The translations under genes were made by a program, and so were the position numbers. The notes below the pieces were generated by a model. That model saw only the letters and a program-made list of their open reading frames with translations, did no database searches and had not been told where the DNA came from. Shown here in pieces: positions 34,191 to 41,700 of a stretch of DNA of 64,000 bases (position 1 is its first letter; every line of letters begins with the position of its first letter). This stretch comes from Microbispora siamensis (GTDB lineage Bacteria; Actinomycetota; Actinomycetes; Streptosporangiales; Streptosporangiaceae). The stretch is from positions 241,309-305,308 of the forward strand of contig NZ_BOOF01000002.1 of assembly GCF_016863095.1 (NCBI RefSeq), read 5' to 3'.

Positions 34191-34949
34191 CTATGGGACC
34201 TCGTCCTTCTTCCACGGGCTGACGCCGAGTTTCCCGGTGGTGCCAAGGTCGAGCTCCGGCATCACCATTACAGGACGAGCACCGGCCTTGGCGTTCACCC
34301 TGACGTACGGCAGGTTCACGGGAGTGCCGACAGTGACGGTGTTGCGCCACATCAGGCTGGCGGACACGCTCTGGCCCGGCTTCAGGGTCACCGGCTGTGG
34401 CGGGTCGTCGAAGCCGGTCACTATGGAGCCGCCGCCGTGCAGGACCTTGACTCTGGTGACGGGCTTTCTGTCCTCGTCGAGGAGCTGGAGCGGCGGGTAG
34501 CCGTTGAGGTGGTAGGCGCGGGTCGAGTAGGTCTCCAGATGGAGTCCCACGACGCGGAGCCCCATGGCGGCGTCACCGTTGTCTGATGTGATGCGGATGC
34601 CGGAGGGCGGGCAGGGACCTGCCGGGGCGGGTGCCTCGTCCGCCGGGACGCTTCTGACCTTGGCGATTCGCACACCCACCGCGGTGGACTCCTGCGGAGG
34701 AAGGTCGCTCATGTCGACTGTGCGCTGCACAGTCTGACCGGACTTGACCGCTGGAACCGTCTGTTTCGTACCTATCAGCACCTCTCCGGAATGGGACACG
34801 AATTCGAAGGTGATGGTGAACGTGAAGGGTTCGGTTTCCTGATTGGTGACCCGAAACTCGACGGAGAACGGGTAGAGGTCGCAGTTACGGGACCGTCCGC
34901 TCAGCCCGGTTATCTTGACGCTGTCATCCTTGATGCCGCCGGGAAGCAC
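34191..34949 (-). pseudogene. DUF4232 lipoprotein, 5' end truncated at the island boundary
   Basis: 252 residues from a GTG. The C-terminal half is a DUF4232 domain (MGLRVVGLHLETYSTRAYHLNGYPPLQLLDEDRKP, LKPGQSVSASLMWRN). The N-terminal half resembles an FxLYD/immunoglobulin-like module. The frame is open upstream through CGAPSTRTPPTPDAS, which looks like the lipidation Cys and Thr/Pro spacer of a lipoprotein. A stop then appears at ~34996, exactly where the boundary repeat begins. The signal peptide has therefore been lost to the rearrangement. Protein could still be made from the GTG but would not be exported. Confidence 0.65.
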
Positions 34950-34995
34950 CGAAGCGTCGGGCGTAGGCGGCGTACGGGTGGACGGGGCCCCGCAC

Positions 34996-35048
34996 GGTTA
35001 CTGGGCCTGCAGCCGTAGGCCACCGAGAGCCGCCGCCTGTCGCCGGTC
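34996..35048 (+). repeat. Island boundary repeat, right copy
   Basis: Same-strand partner of 26019-26071 (45 of 53 bases identical). Its left edge coincides with truncation of the DUF4232 lipoprotein. Its right edge lies ~30 bases beyond the end of the response-regulator gene. Both copies encode the same short C-terminus-like string on the minus strand (…AALG(G/D)LRL(Q/H)AQ, stop), suggesting they derive from a gene end or attachment site. Confidence 0.75.
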
Positions 35049-35079
35049 CCGGTCGGGTGCTCGATACGCGCTGCGCGGG

Positions 35080-35778
35080 TCACGCGTCGGGGCTGACCAG
35101 TCCCGTTCGGTAGGCGATGACGACCAGTTGCGCGCGGTCACGCGCACCCAGTTTCGCCATCGCGTGGCTGACATGGGTGCGCGCGGTGGCCGGGCTGAGG
35201 GACAGTTCGGCGCCGATCTCGTCGTTGCTCAGGCCCCGCCCCACCAGGGCCAGCACTTCTCGCTCGCGCTCGGTGAGCACCGCGAGCCGGTCCTCCGCCG
35301 TCTTGGCCGCCGTTCGCCGTGCGGTGAACTGGCCGATGAGACGTCTGGTGATCCGCGGCGCGAGCAAGGCCTCTCCCGCGGCGACCACCCGGATGGCGTG
35401 CAGGAGCTCGGCCGGTCCGGCGTCCTTGAGCAGAAAGCCGCTGGCACCGGCTTGCAGGGCTTCGAAAACGTAGGCGTCGGTGTCGTAGGTGGTGAGGATG
35501 AGAATCCGGACGCGCTCCAGCCCACGCGTCGCGGTGATCTGGGTCGTGGCCTGGATTCCGTCCAGCTTCGGCATGCGGATGTCCATGAGGACGACGTCGG
35601 GGCGGGTGGCGCGGGCGCGCTCGACGGCTTCGGCGCCGTTGGTCGCTTCTCCGACCACGGTAATGTCGTCTTCGACGTCGAGCAGCAGTTTGAACCCGGA
35701 TCGCACGAGCCGCTCGTCGTCGGCGAGCAGCACCTTGATCGGAGCGGTGGCCGACGGTGACCCGAACGCCGTGTTCAC
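35080..35778 (-). CDS. NarL/LuxR-type response regulator
   Basis: 232 residues. The receiver domain (~15-130) has KVLLADDERLVRSG (acidic pocket), VVLMDIRMPKLDGI (phosphoacceptor Asp), LILTTYDTD and LLKDAG (Lys of the active site). The C-terminal LuxR helix-turn-helix is LTEREREVLALVGRGLSNDEIGAELSLSPATARTHVSHAMAKLGARDR. Its GTG overlaps the kinase stop as GTGA. It likely controls the divergent MMPL operon, as such pairs commonly do. Confidence 0.94.
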   Translation of the reverse strand: MNTAFGSPSATAPIKVLLADDERLVRSGFKLLLDVEDDITVVGEATNGAEAVERARATRPDVVLMDIRMPKLDGIQATTQITATRGLERVRILILTTYDTDAYVFEALQAGASGFLLKDAGPAELLHAIRVVAAGEALLAPRITRRLIGQFTARRTAAKTAEDRLAVLTEREREVLALVGRGLSNDEIGAELSLSPATARTHVSHAMAKLGARDRAQLVVIAYRTGLVSPDA

Positions 35779-37007
35779 AGGCGCGACCCGGTCGGTACGA
35801 GGGGCAGCCGGGCCGTGACCTCGAATCCACCGCCCGGAGTCGGCTTGGCGTCGAACTCTCCGCCGAGCAGTTGACAGCGCTCGCGCATGCCCAGGATCCC
35901 GCGGCCGGCCTTCGCCGGTGTGTCCCTGCCGTTGCCGGACGGTCGATCCGCTGAGCCGTCACCGGATCCGGTGCGGCGGCCCTCATCGGTCACGCGGATC
36001 TCCAGGACGTCGATCCCCGGGTTCAGCGCGACCGTCACCCGGGTCGGGCCGACGTGGCGGATCACGTTCGTGATCGATTCCTGGAGGATCCGGTAGGCGG
36101 CACTGTCCACCGCGCTCGGCAACGGCGTCACGGGCGAGATCTCCTCGAGCGTGACGTCCAGTCCGGCCTCGCGTGCCTTGGCGGTGAGTTCGTCGATCTG
36201 CTCCAGCCCGGGGTAGGGCACCCGGCCGTCGTTGTCGTCACGGAGCACGCCGAGGATGGCTCGCATCTCCCGCAGCGCCCGGGCACTGGTCTGCTGGATG
36301 GCCTGCAACGCTTCGCGGGCCCCTTCCGGTCTCTTGTCGAGCACGTGCGCGGTGACCCCGGACTGGACGTTGATGATCGCTATGGCGTGCGCGACCGTGT
36401 CGTGGACTTCACGCGCGATTCGGAGCCGTTCGGCGTCGACACGCGCCCGCGCCTCCTCCTCGCGGGTACGTTCAGCCAACTCGGCGCGCTCCTGAGCTTC
36501 GGCCGCGATGACCCGCCGGGACCGGACCGACTCGCCAAGGGCCGCGCTCATGACCGACGCGCCGATCCGGAAGAACACCCAGCCGATGGCGGCACGTGGC
36601 TCGATGTCGGCGGCGGCGACCAGCCAGCCGACGGTGAGCACCGCGATACCCACACCGGCGATCACCAGCGATCGGCGCCCGTCACCGTAGGCGGTGAGGG
36701 TGTACAGGGCGACGAAGAGCCCGAGCCAGCCGGGCCCGTCCGGAAAATCGAGACCGTAATACACCAGGCTGGCGAGTGCGGCGGTGACGAACACCGGAAC
36801 CGGCCACCGGCGGCGGACGGTCACGACCAGGCCGCTCATCGCCAGCAGCACGAATCCGAGGTTTCCGAGGTCGGTGAGCGGACGCGGCGCCCCCTCGGCG
36901 GCGACGCGGGCGACCGTGCCCTGCACCTGCATCACGGTGACGAAGAGCGCGAGCACCACGTCTTGCGTCACGCTCCGCAGGGGGAAAGACACGGTGCGGT
37001 GTTCCAT
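35775..37007 (-). CDS. HisKA_3-type sensor histidine kinase
   Basis: 410 residues. The N-terminal ~150 contain five or six membrane helices (DVVLALFVTVMQVQG; LGFVLLAMSGLVVTV; VPVFVTAALASLVYYGL; LGLFVALYTLTAYG; LVIAGVGIAVLTVGWLVAAA). The HisKA_3 dimerisation box follows: RLRIAREVHDTVAHAIAIINVQSGV, where His of EVHD is the phosphorylation site. The HATPase (~300-405) has LQESITNVIRHVG (N box) and GRGILGMRERCQLLGGEF. No extracellular sensor domain is present, so it probably senses membrane stress. Confidence 0.92.
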   Translation of the reverse strand: MEHRTVSFPLRSVTQDVVLALFVTVMQVQGTVARVAAEGAPRPLTDLGNLGFVLLAMSGLVVTVRRRWPVPVFVTAALASLVYYGLDFPDGPGWLGLFVALYTLTAYGDGRRSLVIAGVGIAVLTVGWLVAAADIEPRAAIGWVFFRIGASVMSAALGESVRSRRVIAAEAQERAELAERTREEEARARVDAERLRIAREVHDTVAHAIAIINVQSGVTAHVLDKRPEGAREALQAIQQTSARALREMRAILGVLRDDNDGRVPYPGLEQIDELTAKAREAGLDVTLEEISPVTPLPSAVDSAAYRILQESITNVIRHVGPTRVTVALNPGIDVLEIRVTDEGRRTGSGDGSADRPSGNGRDTPAKAGRGILGMRERCQLLGGEFDAKPTPGGGFEVTARLPLVPTGSRL

Positions 37008-37208
37008 GTCGTGATCCTACTGTTGCCGCGCAGGGGCAACACTCCTCCCAGACGCGCGACCTGCTACGCCGGCAGACGTAGCGAGACACGAGTCGTGTAC
37101 GCCCGATTGCGTAGACGCCGCCATCCATCGGCAGAGGCCACGGCGGCCGCACCGGCGCGACGATTGCCGCCGCGACTGATCACCCTCACCAACCTGGAGG
37201 AGCGCGGC

Positions 37209-37631
37209 ATGCGTAGATTCTTCGTCGGCCTGGCGGCCCTGCAGGCGCTCGCCATCGTCGCACAGTTCTTCCTCGCTGCCGGCGGCGCGTTCAGCACGGC
37301 GCCCAACGACGAGTCCTTCCAGGCGCACCGCATGCTGGGCGCCGGAATCGTCCTGCTCGCGGTCCTGGTGACCGTCGTCGCCGCGATAGCCCGGATGCCC
37401 GGGCGGCTCATCGGCATGAGCGGCCTGGTCGCCGGGCTCGCGGTCGTCCAGGTCGTGATCCGGGCGATCGCCTCGGCGTTCGACGGCACCGGCGGCAGCA
37501 CGCCGGCCGGCGAACTCGTCTTCGGCCTGCACGCGGTCAACGGTCTCGCCATCCTTGCGGTGGCCGTAAGGATCGTCCGCCAGGGCGGACAGATGTCCAG
37601 GTCGGCCACACCCGCACGACAGGCGCCGTGA
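37209..37631 (+). CDS. DUF6220-type four-helix membrane protein
   Basis: 140 residues. Four hydrophobic helices: FFVGLAALQALAIVAQFFLAAG; MLGAGIVLLAVLVTVVAAIA; LIGMSGLVAGLAVVQVVIRAI; LHAVNGLAILAVAVRIV. Conserved QAHRMLG and LHAVNGL histidine-containing segments match the DUF6220 pattern. GGAGGAG lies before the ATG. It is the first gene of a divergent operon with an overlapping small membrane protein and, downstream, an MMPL exporter. Confidence 0.78.
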   Translation: MRRFFVGLAALQALAIVAQFFLAAGGAFSTAPNDESFQAHRMLGAGIVLLAVLVTVVAAIARMPGRLIGMSGLVAGLAVVQVVIRAIASAFDGTGGSTPAGELVFGLHAVNGLAILAVAVRIVRQGGQMSRSATPARQAP

Positions 37632-37849
37632 CCACCGGGCTGTGGATCGCCCTGGACCACGTCGTCGCCCCGCTGAGCGTCGCCGCATGGTTCGCGGCCG
37701 GAGCCACACTGGCGCTCCGGCGCGCCCGGCCGGCGCTCGCCGTCCTCGTCGCGGCGGTGCTCGTGACGCTTGTCCGCGTGGTCACCGTGGCGCCCGCCGG
37801 ATGCGCCGGACGATCCCACGTCGAAACAGGCGATCCACGGCTTTCTTGA
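37628..37849 (+). CDS. Small membrane protein of unknown function
   Basis: 73 residues. The GTG start overlaps the previous stop (GTGA). Two hydrophobic helices (WIALDHVVAPLSVAAWFAAGATLAL; LAVLVAAVLVTLVRVVTVAP) and a polar tail. No recognised family. Gene order suggests it belongs with the DUF6220 protein and MMPL transporter. Confidence 0.6.
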   Translation: MTTGLWIALDHVVAPLSVAAWFAAGATLALRRARPALAVLVAAVLVTLVRVVTVAPAGCAGRSHVETGDPRLS

Positions 37850-37877
37850 TCCCTATTCGCTTCAGAAGGAGAAGATG

Positions 37878-40055
37878 ATGACAACCGAGACTCCCCGTGC
37901 AGATGGGGTCTTGGCGAACTTGGCTCGATTCTGTTTCCGGCGCCGTCGCCTGGTCCTCCTGGCCTGGATCGTCGGCGTGCTCGCCGTGGCGTTCGCCGGC
38001 TTCGGCTACGGCGCCGCCCCCGACAACGACTTCTCCGGCGGAGACTCCGACTCCGCCAGGGCGCAGGCGCTGATCGAGAAGCACTTCCCCGAGCGGCAGG
38101 GGGACACGCTGACGCTCGCGATCAAGGCGGAGAAGGGGATCGACGACCCCGCAGCCCGGCAGAAGATCGAGAAGGTCCTCGCCGATCTGGCGACCTCACC
38201 TGTTGTCGGACCGGTGACCTCGCCCTATCAGGACAAGAGTCTGGTGACACAGGACCGTCGTATCGCCCGTACGACCATCCCGCTGGCCCGGAAGGAGGTG
38301 GACAAGACCGCGGTCCGGCCCCTGGTGGATCTGGTCAGGAACGCCTCCGGTGACGGCGTGACGCTGGGGCTGGGCGGGAGTCTGGCGGAGAAGGCCGAGA
38401 CACCCCCGCAGGGTTCGGCCGAGAGCGTGGGCATCGTGGCCGCAGGGGTGATCTTGTTCATCGCCTTCGGGTCGCTGGTGGCGATGGGATTGCCGATCGT
38501 GACCGCACTGCTGGCGATCGCCGCCGGCATCGCCCTGATGAAGCTGGTGGGCTACCTGGTCCCCTCGCCGGACTTCACCGCGATCATGGCGGCGATGATA
38601 GGGCTCGGGGTCGGCATCGACTACGCGCTGTTCATCGTGACCCGCTACAAGGACGGCCTGCAGGACGGCGACGAACCCGAGACCGCCACGGTCAAGGCCA
38701 TCACGACGGCCGGTCACGCGGTCCTGTTCGCCGGCACGACCGTCGTGATCGCGTTGATGGGCCTGGTCGTCATGGGACAGCGGCTGATGACCGGAGTGGC
38801 CGTCGCCACGTCGGTGATCGTGCTGGTGACGATGATCGCCGCGGTGACCCTGCTGCCGGCGTTCCTGGGCTTCACGGGCCACAAGATCAACTCGCTGCGC
38901 CTGCCCCGTCGCACGGCCCGCCGGCGAGAGACCGGCGGTGTCCCGTCCCGGCAGCGCCGTACTCTCGCCGAGCGCTGGGCTGGTGCGGTGCAGCGCAAGC
39001 CGCTGGTCGCCGCGATGCTGGCCGGCGCGGCCCTGGTGGTGCTGGCCGCCCCCACGCTGTCGATGCGGCTGAGCAACCCCGACGCCAGTGTCCAGCCCCA
39101 CGACAGGAGCAGCTACACCTCGTACGAGATCCTCTCCGAGGGCTTCGGCCCCGGCTACGGCGCACCTCTGATCTTCGCGACCGAGGTCGGCTCCGAGGAC
39201 GCCGATCTGCGTCCCGTCATCGAAGCGGTCGGCAAAACCGAGGGCATCGCCTACGCCACGCCGCCCCAGGTCAGCAAGGACGGGCAGGCCGCGATCTTCA
39301 TGGCCTTCCCCACGACCGGATACCAGGACAAGGCGACCGCGGACCTGGTGCACCGGCTCCGCGACGACGTGCTGCCCAAGACGCCCGGCGGCGAAGGGGT
39401 CTACGTCGGCGGCCCGAACGCCGGCACGATCGACATGGCCGATGACATCGGCTCGCGCCTGCCCCTGATGATCGCGGTCGTCATCGCGGTGTCCCTGGTG
39501 CTGCTGACCGCGCTGATCCGGTCGGTCACGATCGCGCTGCAGGCCGCCGTGATGAACCTGCTGTCGATCGGCGCCGCCTACGGCGTGCTCGTCGCGGTCG
39601 TCCAGTGGGGCTGGCTGGGCTCGGCCCTCGGTTTCCCCACCACCATGCCGATCACGACCTGGGTGCCGATGATGATCTTCCCAGTCCTGTTCGGCCTGTC
39701 CATGGACTACGAGGTCTTCCTGATCTCACGGGTCCGGGAGGAGTACGAGCGCACGGGCGACACCCGGACGGCCGTCGCTCACGGGATGGCGCGGACCGCC
39801 AAGGTCATCACGGCCGCGGCCGCCATCATGGTCGCCGTCTTCACGACCTCGCTGCTGGGCCCCGACGTCGCGGTCAAGCAGGGAGGTCTGGGCATGGCCG
39901 TCGCCGTGCTCATCGACGCCACCGTCATCCGGATGATCCTCGTCCCCGCGGTGATGGAACTGTGCGGCAGGGCCAACTGGTGGATGCCCGGACGCCGGGC
40001 GCCGAAGGCGGCCTCGACTCCCCCTGCCGAGGTCGGGGAAGAGGCCAGGGTCTGA
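37878..40055 (+). CDS. MMPL-family RND-type transporter
   Basis: 725 residues with two MMPL halves and ~12 membrane helices. It opens LARFCFRRRRLVLLAWIVGVLAVAF, followed by a large extracytoplasmic loop. The first helix bundle contains MIGLGVGIDYALFIVTRYKDGL (the conserved GIDYALF(I/V)V.R motif). The second contains PVLFGLSMDYEVFLISRVREEY (the paired LSMDYEVFL motif). The Asp-Tyr pairs are the predicted proton-relay residues. ATG at 37878 has AAGGAG six bases upstream. It likely exports a lipid, drug or siderophore. Adjacent and probably controlled by the divergent two-component system. Confidence 0.92.
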   Translation: MTTETPRADGVLANLARFCFRRRRLVLLAWIVGVLAVAFAGFGYGAAPDNDFSGGDSDSARAQALIEKHFPERQGDTLTLAIKAEKGIDDPAARQKIEKVLADLATSPVVGPVTSPYQDKSLVTQDRRIARTTIPLARKEVDKTAVRPLVDLVRNASGDGVTLGLGGSLAEKAETPPQGSAESVGIVAAGVILFIAFGSLVAMGLPIVTALLAIAAGIALMKLVGYLVPSPDFTAIMAAMIGLGVGIDYALFIVTRYKDGLQDGDEPETATVKAITTAGHAVLFAGTTVVIALMGLVVMGQRLMTGVAVATSVIVLVTMIAAVTLLPAFLGFTGHKINSLRLPRRTARRRETGGVPSRQRRTLAERWAGAVQRKPLVAAMLAGAALVVLAAPTLSMRLSNPDASVQPHDRSSYTSYEILSEGFGPGYGAPLIFATEVGSEDADLRPVIEAVGKTEGIAYATPPQVSKDGQAAIFMAFPTTGYQDKATADLVHRLRDDVLPKTPGGEGVYVGGPNAGTIDMADDIGSRLPLMIAVVIAVSLVLLTALIRSVTIALQAAVMNLLSIGAAYGVLVAVVQWGWLGSALGFPTTMPITTWVPMMIFPVLFGLSMDYEVFLISRVREEYERTGDTRTAVAHGMARTAKVITAAAAIMVAVFTTSLLGPDVAVKQGGLGMAVAVLIDATVIRMILVPAVMELCGRANWWMPGRRAPKAASTPPAEVGEEARV

Positions 40056-40362
40056 CTCGTCGAACCATTCCCGGAAGGCGGCGTCGGCTGGTCACGTCGG
40101 TTCCGCGCGAGACGGATTCTCGTCGATATTTTCTCCGGGATCGCCGTATTCATGAAGCGATGGCTTCCGCTCGCGTCGAAGCCGCCACATTTCGGAAGGG
40201 GCGCCGACGACGCGGACCTCCAGGTTTTCCGGAGACGGAAATCCGCCGCCGACCGTCTACTCCGCCTGCCCCACCCGGCTACGATTGCGCTGACCCGGAA
40301 AACAGAAATCCATTCCCCGGGACATCGAGCAACTCTGTCGCCCGGCACGCAGAGGGAGCGTC
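40056..40362. other. Intergenic region before the peptide cluster
   Basis: 307 bases, slightly AT-richer toward 40120-40330 (GATATTTTCTCC, CGGAAAACAG). No gene seen. It ends in GGGAG before the mannosyltransferase start and probably holds its promoter. Confidence 0.4.
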
Positions 40363-41163
40363 ATGGAAACCATTCAGAGGACGCATGTCACCGACGCCCC
40401 TCCCCTGCCGTCGCCGTGGCGGGACGCTCATGTGGCCGTGGTGGTGCCCACGTACAACGAGGCGGGCAACATCGCCGAGCTGACCCGCCGGATCTACGAC
40501 CTGGAAATGCCCGGGATCCGGCTGATCGTCGTGGACGACGATTCGCCGGACGGCACCGGAGCGCTCGCCGACGACCTCGCCGGGCAGGTGAACGAGAGCC
40601 ATCCCGGCCGCATGGTCGTTCTGCACCGCGAAGCCAAGGAAGGCATCGGGCGGGCGTATGTGGCAGGAATGAAAGAGGCGCTCGCCCGTGGCGCCGATTT
40701 CGTCGTGCAAATGGACGGAGACCTGAGTCACCGGCCCGAATACATCCCCCGGATGCTGGGCACGATCATGGCCGCGCAGGCCGGATTGGTGATCGGCAGC
40801 AGATATGTGCCCGGTGGCTCGCTCTCGGCACAGTGGGGCCGGCACCGGCGGTTGCTGAGCAGGTTCGCCGGAATCTACGTCAACGCCATCCTGAAACTGC
40901 CCATTCGCGACGTCACCGGCGGTTTCAAGATGTGGCGGCGCGAGGTGCTGGAACACATCGGCCTGAACACGGTCCGGAGCGACGGATACAGCTTCCAGGT
41001 GGAGATGAACCATCTGTGCGAGCACATGGGCCAGTCGATCGTCGAGATCCCGATCCACTTCGAGGAGCGCAGGGCCGACTCCAGCAAGATCAGCCTCGCG
41101 GTCCAGGTCGAGTCCATGCTGACCCCGTTCGCACTGAGGTTCGGCAGGCGACGCCGGGGGTGA
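40363..41163 (+). CDS. Polyprenol-phosphate mannose synthase (GT2, Dpm1/Ppm1-like)
   Basis: 266-residue family 2 glycosyltransferase: GDP-mannose + polyprenyl phosphate = polyprenyl-phosphate-mannose. Motifs are VAVVVPTYNEAGNIAELTRR (N-terminal nucleotide fold), LIVVDDDSPDGTG, VLHREAKEGIGRAY, VVQMDGDLSHRPEY (DGDLSH, metal-binding DxD) and DVTGGFKMWRREVL. There is no C-terminal membrane domain, as in single-domain Dpm1-like enzymes. It is one gene from the SARP regulator. Cell-wide use in protein or lipid mannosylation is possible, but its place beside an enduracididine NRPS cluster suggests it may supply mannose for a mannosylated peptide. Confidence 0.9.
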   Translation: METIQRTHVTDAPPLPSPWRDAHVAVVVPTYNEAGNIAELTRRIYDLEMPGIRLIVVDDDSPDGTGALADDLAGQVNESHPGRMVVLHREAKEGIGRAYVAGMKEALARGADFVVQMDGDLSHRPEYIPRMLGTIMAAQAGLVIGSRYVPGGSLSAQWGRHRRLLSRFAGIYVNAILKLPIRDVTGGFKMWRREVLEHIGLNTVRSDGYSFQVEMNHLCEHMGQSIVEIPIHFEERRADSSKISLAVQVESMLTPFALRFGRRRRG

Positions 41164-41700
41164 GAGACTCCGGGCTCGCCCGCCGCCGGGAGCGTGGCGG
41201 GCGAGCCCGGCTGCGGTGACGCCCCCGGGTTCGGACGCCGGACGAGGGGCGCAGGCCGCCGCCCGCCACTGTCACGGCGGGCCCGGCCGGTGCCCGCCCT
41301 CGCCGCCCCCCATGAGCCGGCAGCGTACGCCGGGAGGCTCGCCGGGGGGCGGCACGCCACCGCCGCGTGAATCCCGTCGCGAGCAGCGGCGGGGCAATCA
41401 ATTCGCCGTGTCATTACCTGGCGGTACAACTGCGCCTGTCCGGCCGTCTTCACTTCTCCAGTTATGGTGAGTACAGTTCAATCCGTACCCTTGCCACAAA
41501 CGCCGAATAACCCAATAAACATCCCAAATGGGACAAGCCCAAACCAGTGAACAATCGGTTACGAATGCGCCACGGAGCGCTGTGGGCGGGGTGTTCGGTC
41601 AGGAGGTGCGGAGGCACGGGTATCTGCGAACATTTCTCGGCACGAACCCGATAAATGTCGCGGGGGCGCAGAGCAGTAACCTGTGGACAAGGCGGAGCAG
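41164..41700. other. Regulatory spacer before the SARP gene
   Basis: 537 bases. It starts with the terminator at 41170-41210. From ~41400 to 41560 it is unusually AT-rich (ACAGTTCAATCCG, CCAATAAACATCCC, AACAATCGG), consistent with the SARP promoter. No gene is convincing. Confidence 0.5.
41170..41210 (+). terminator. Strong hairpin after the mannose synthase
   Basis: Perfect 15-bp stem: CCGGGCTCGCCCGCC (41170-41184) with GGCGGGCGAGCCCGG (41196-41210), 11-base loop, starting 6 bases after the stop. It ends the mannose-synthase transcript. Confidence 0.85.

Noticed and set aside
25892..35100. Classical tRNA attachment site with duplicated tRNA 3' end
   Set aside because: I looked for a second copy of the T-arm/acceptor 3' sequence downstream and found none; the boundary repeat is a different sequence 50 bp past the tRNA.
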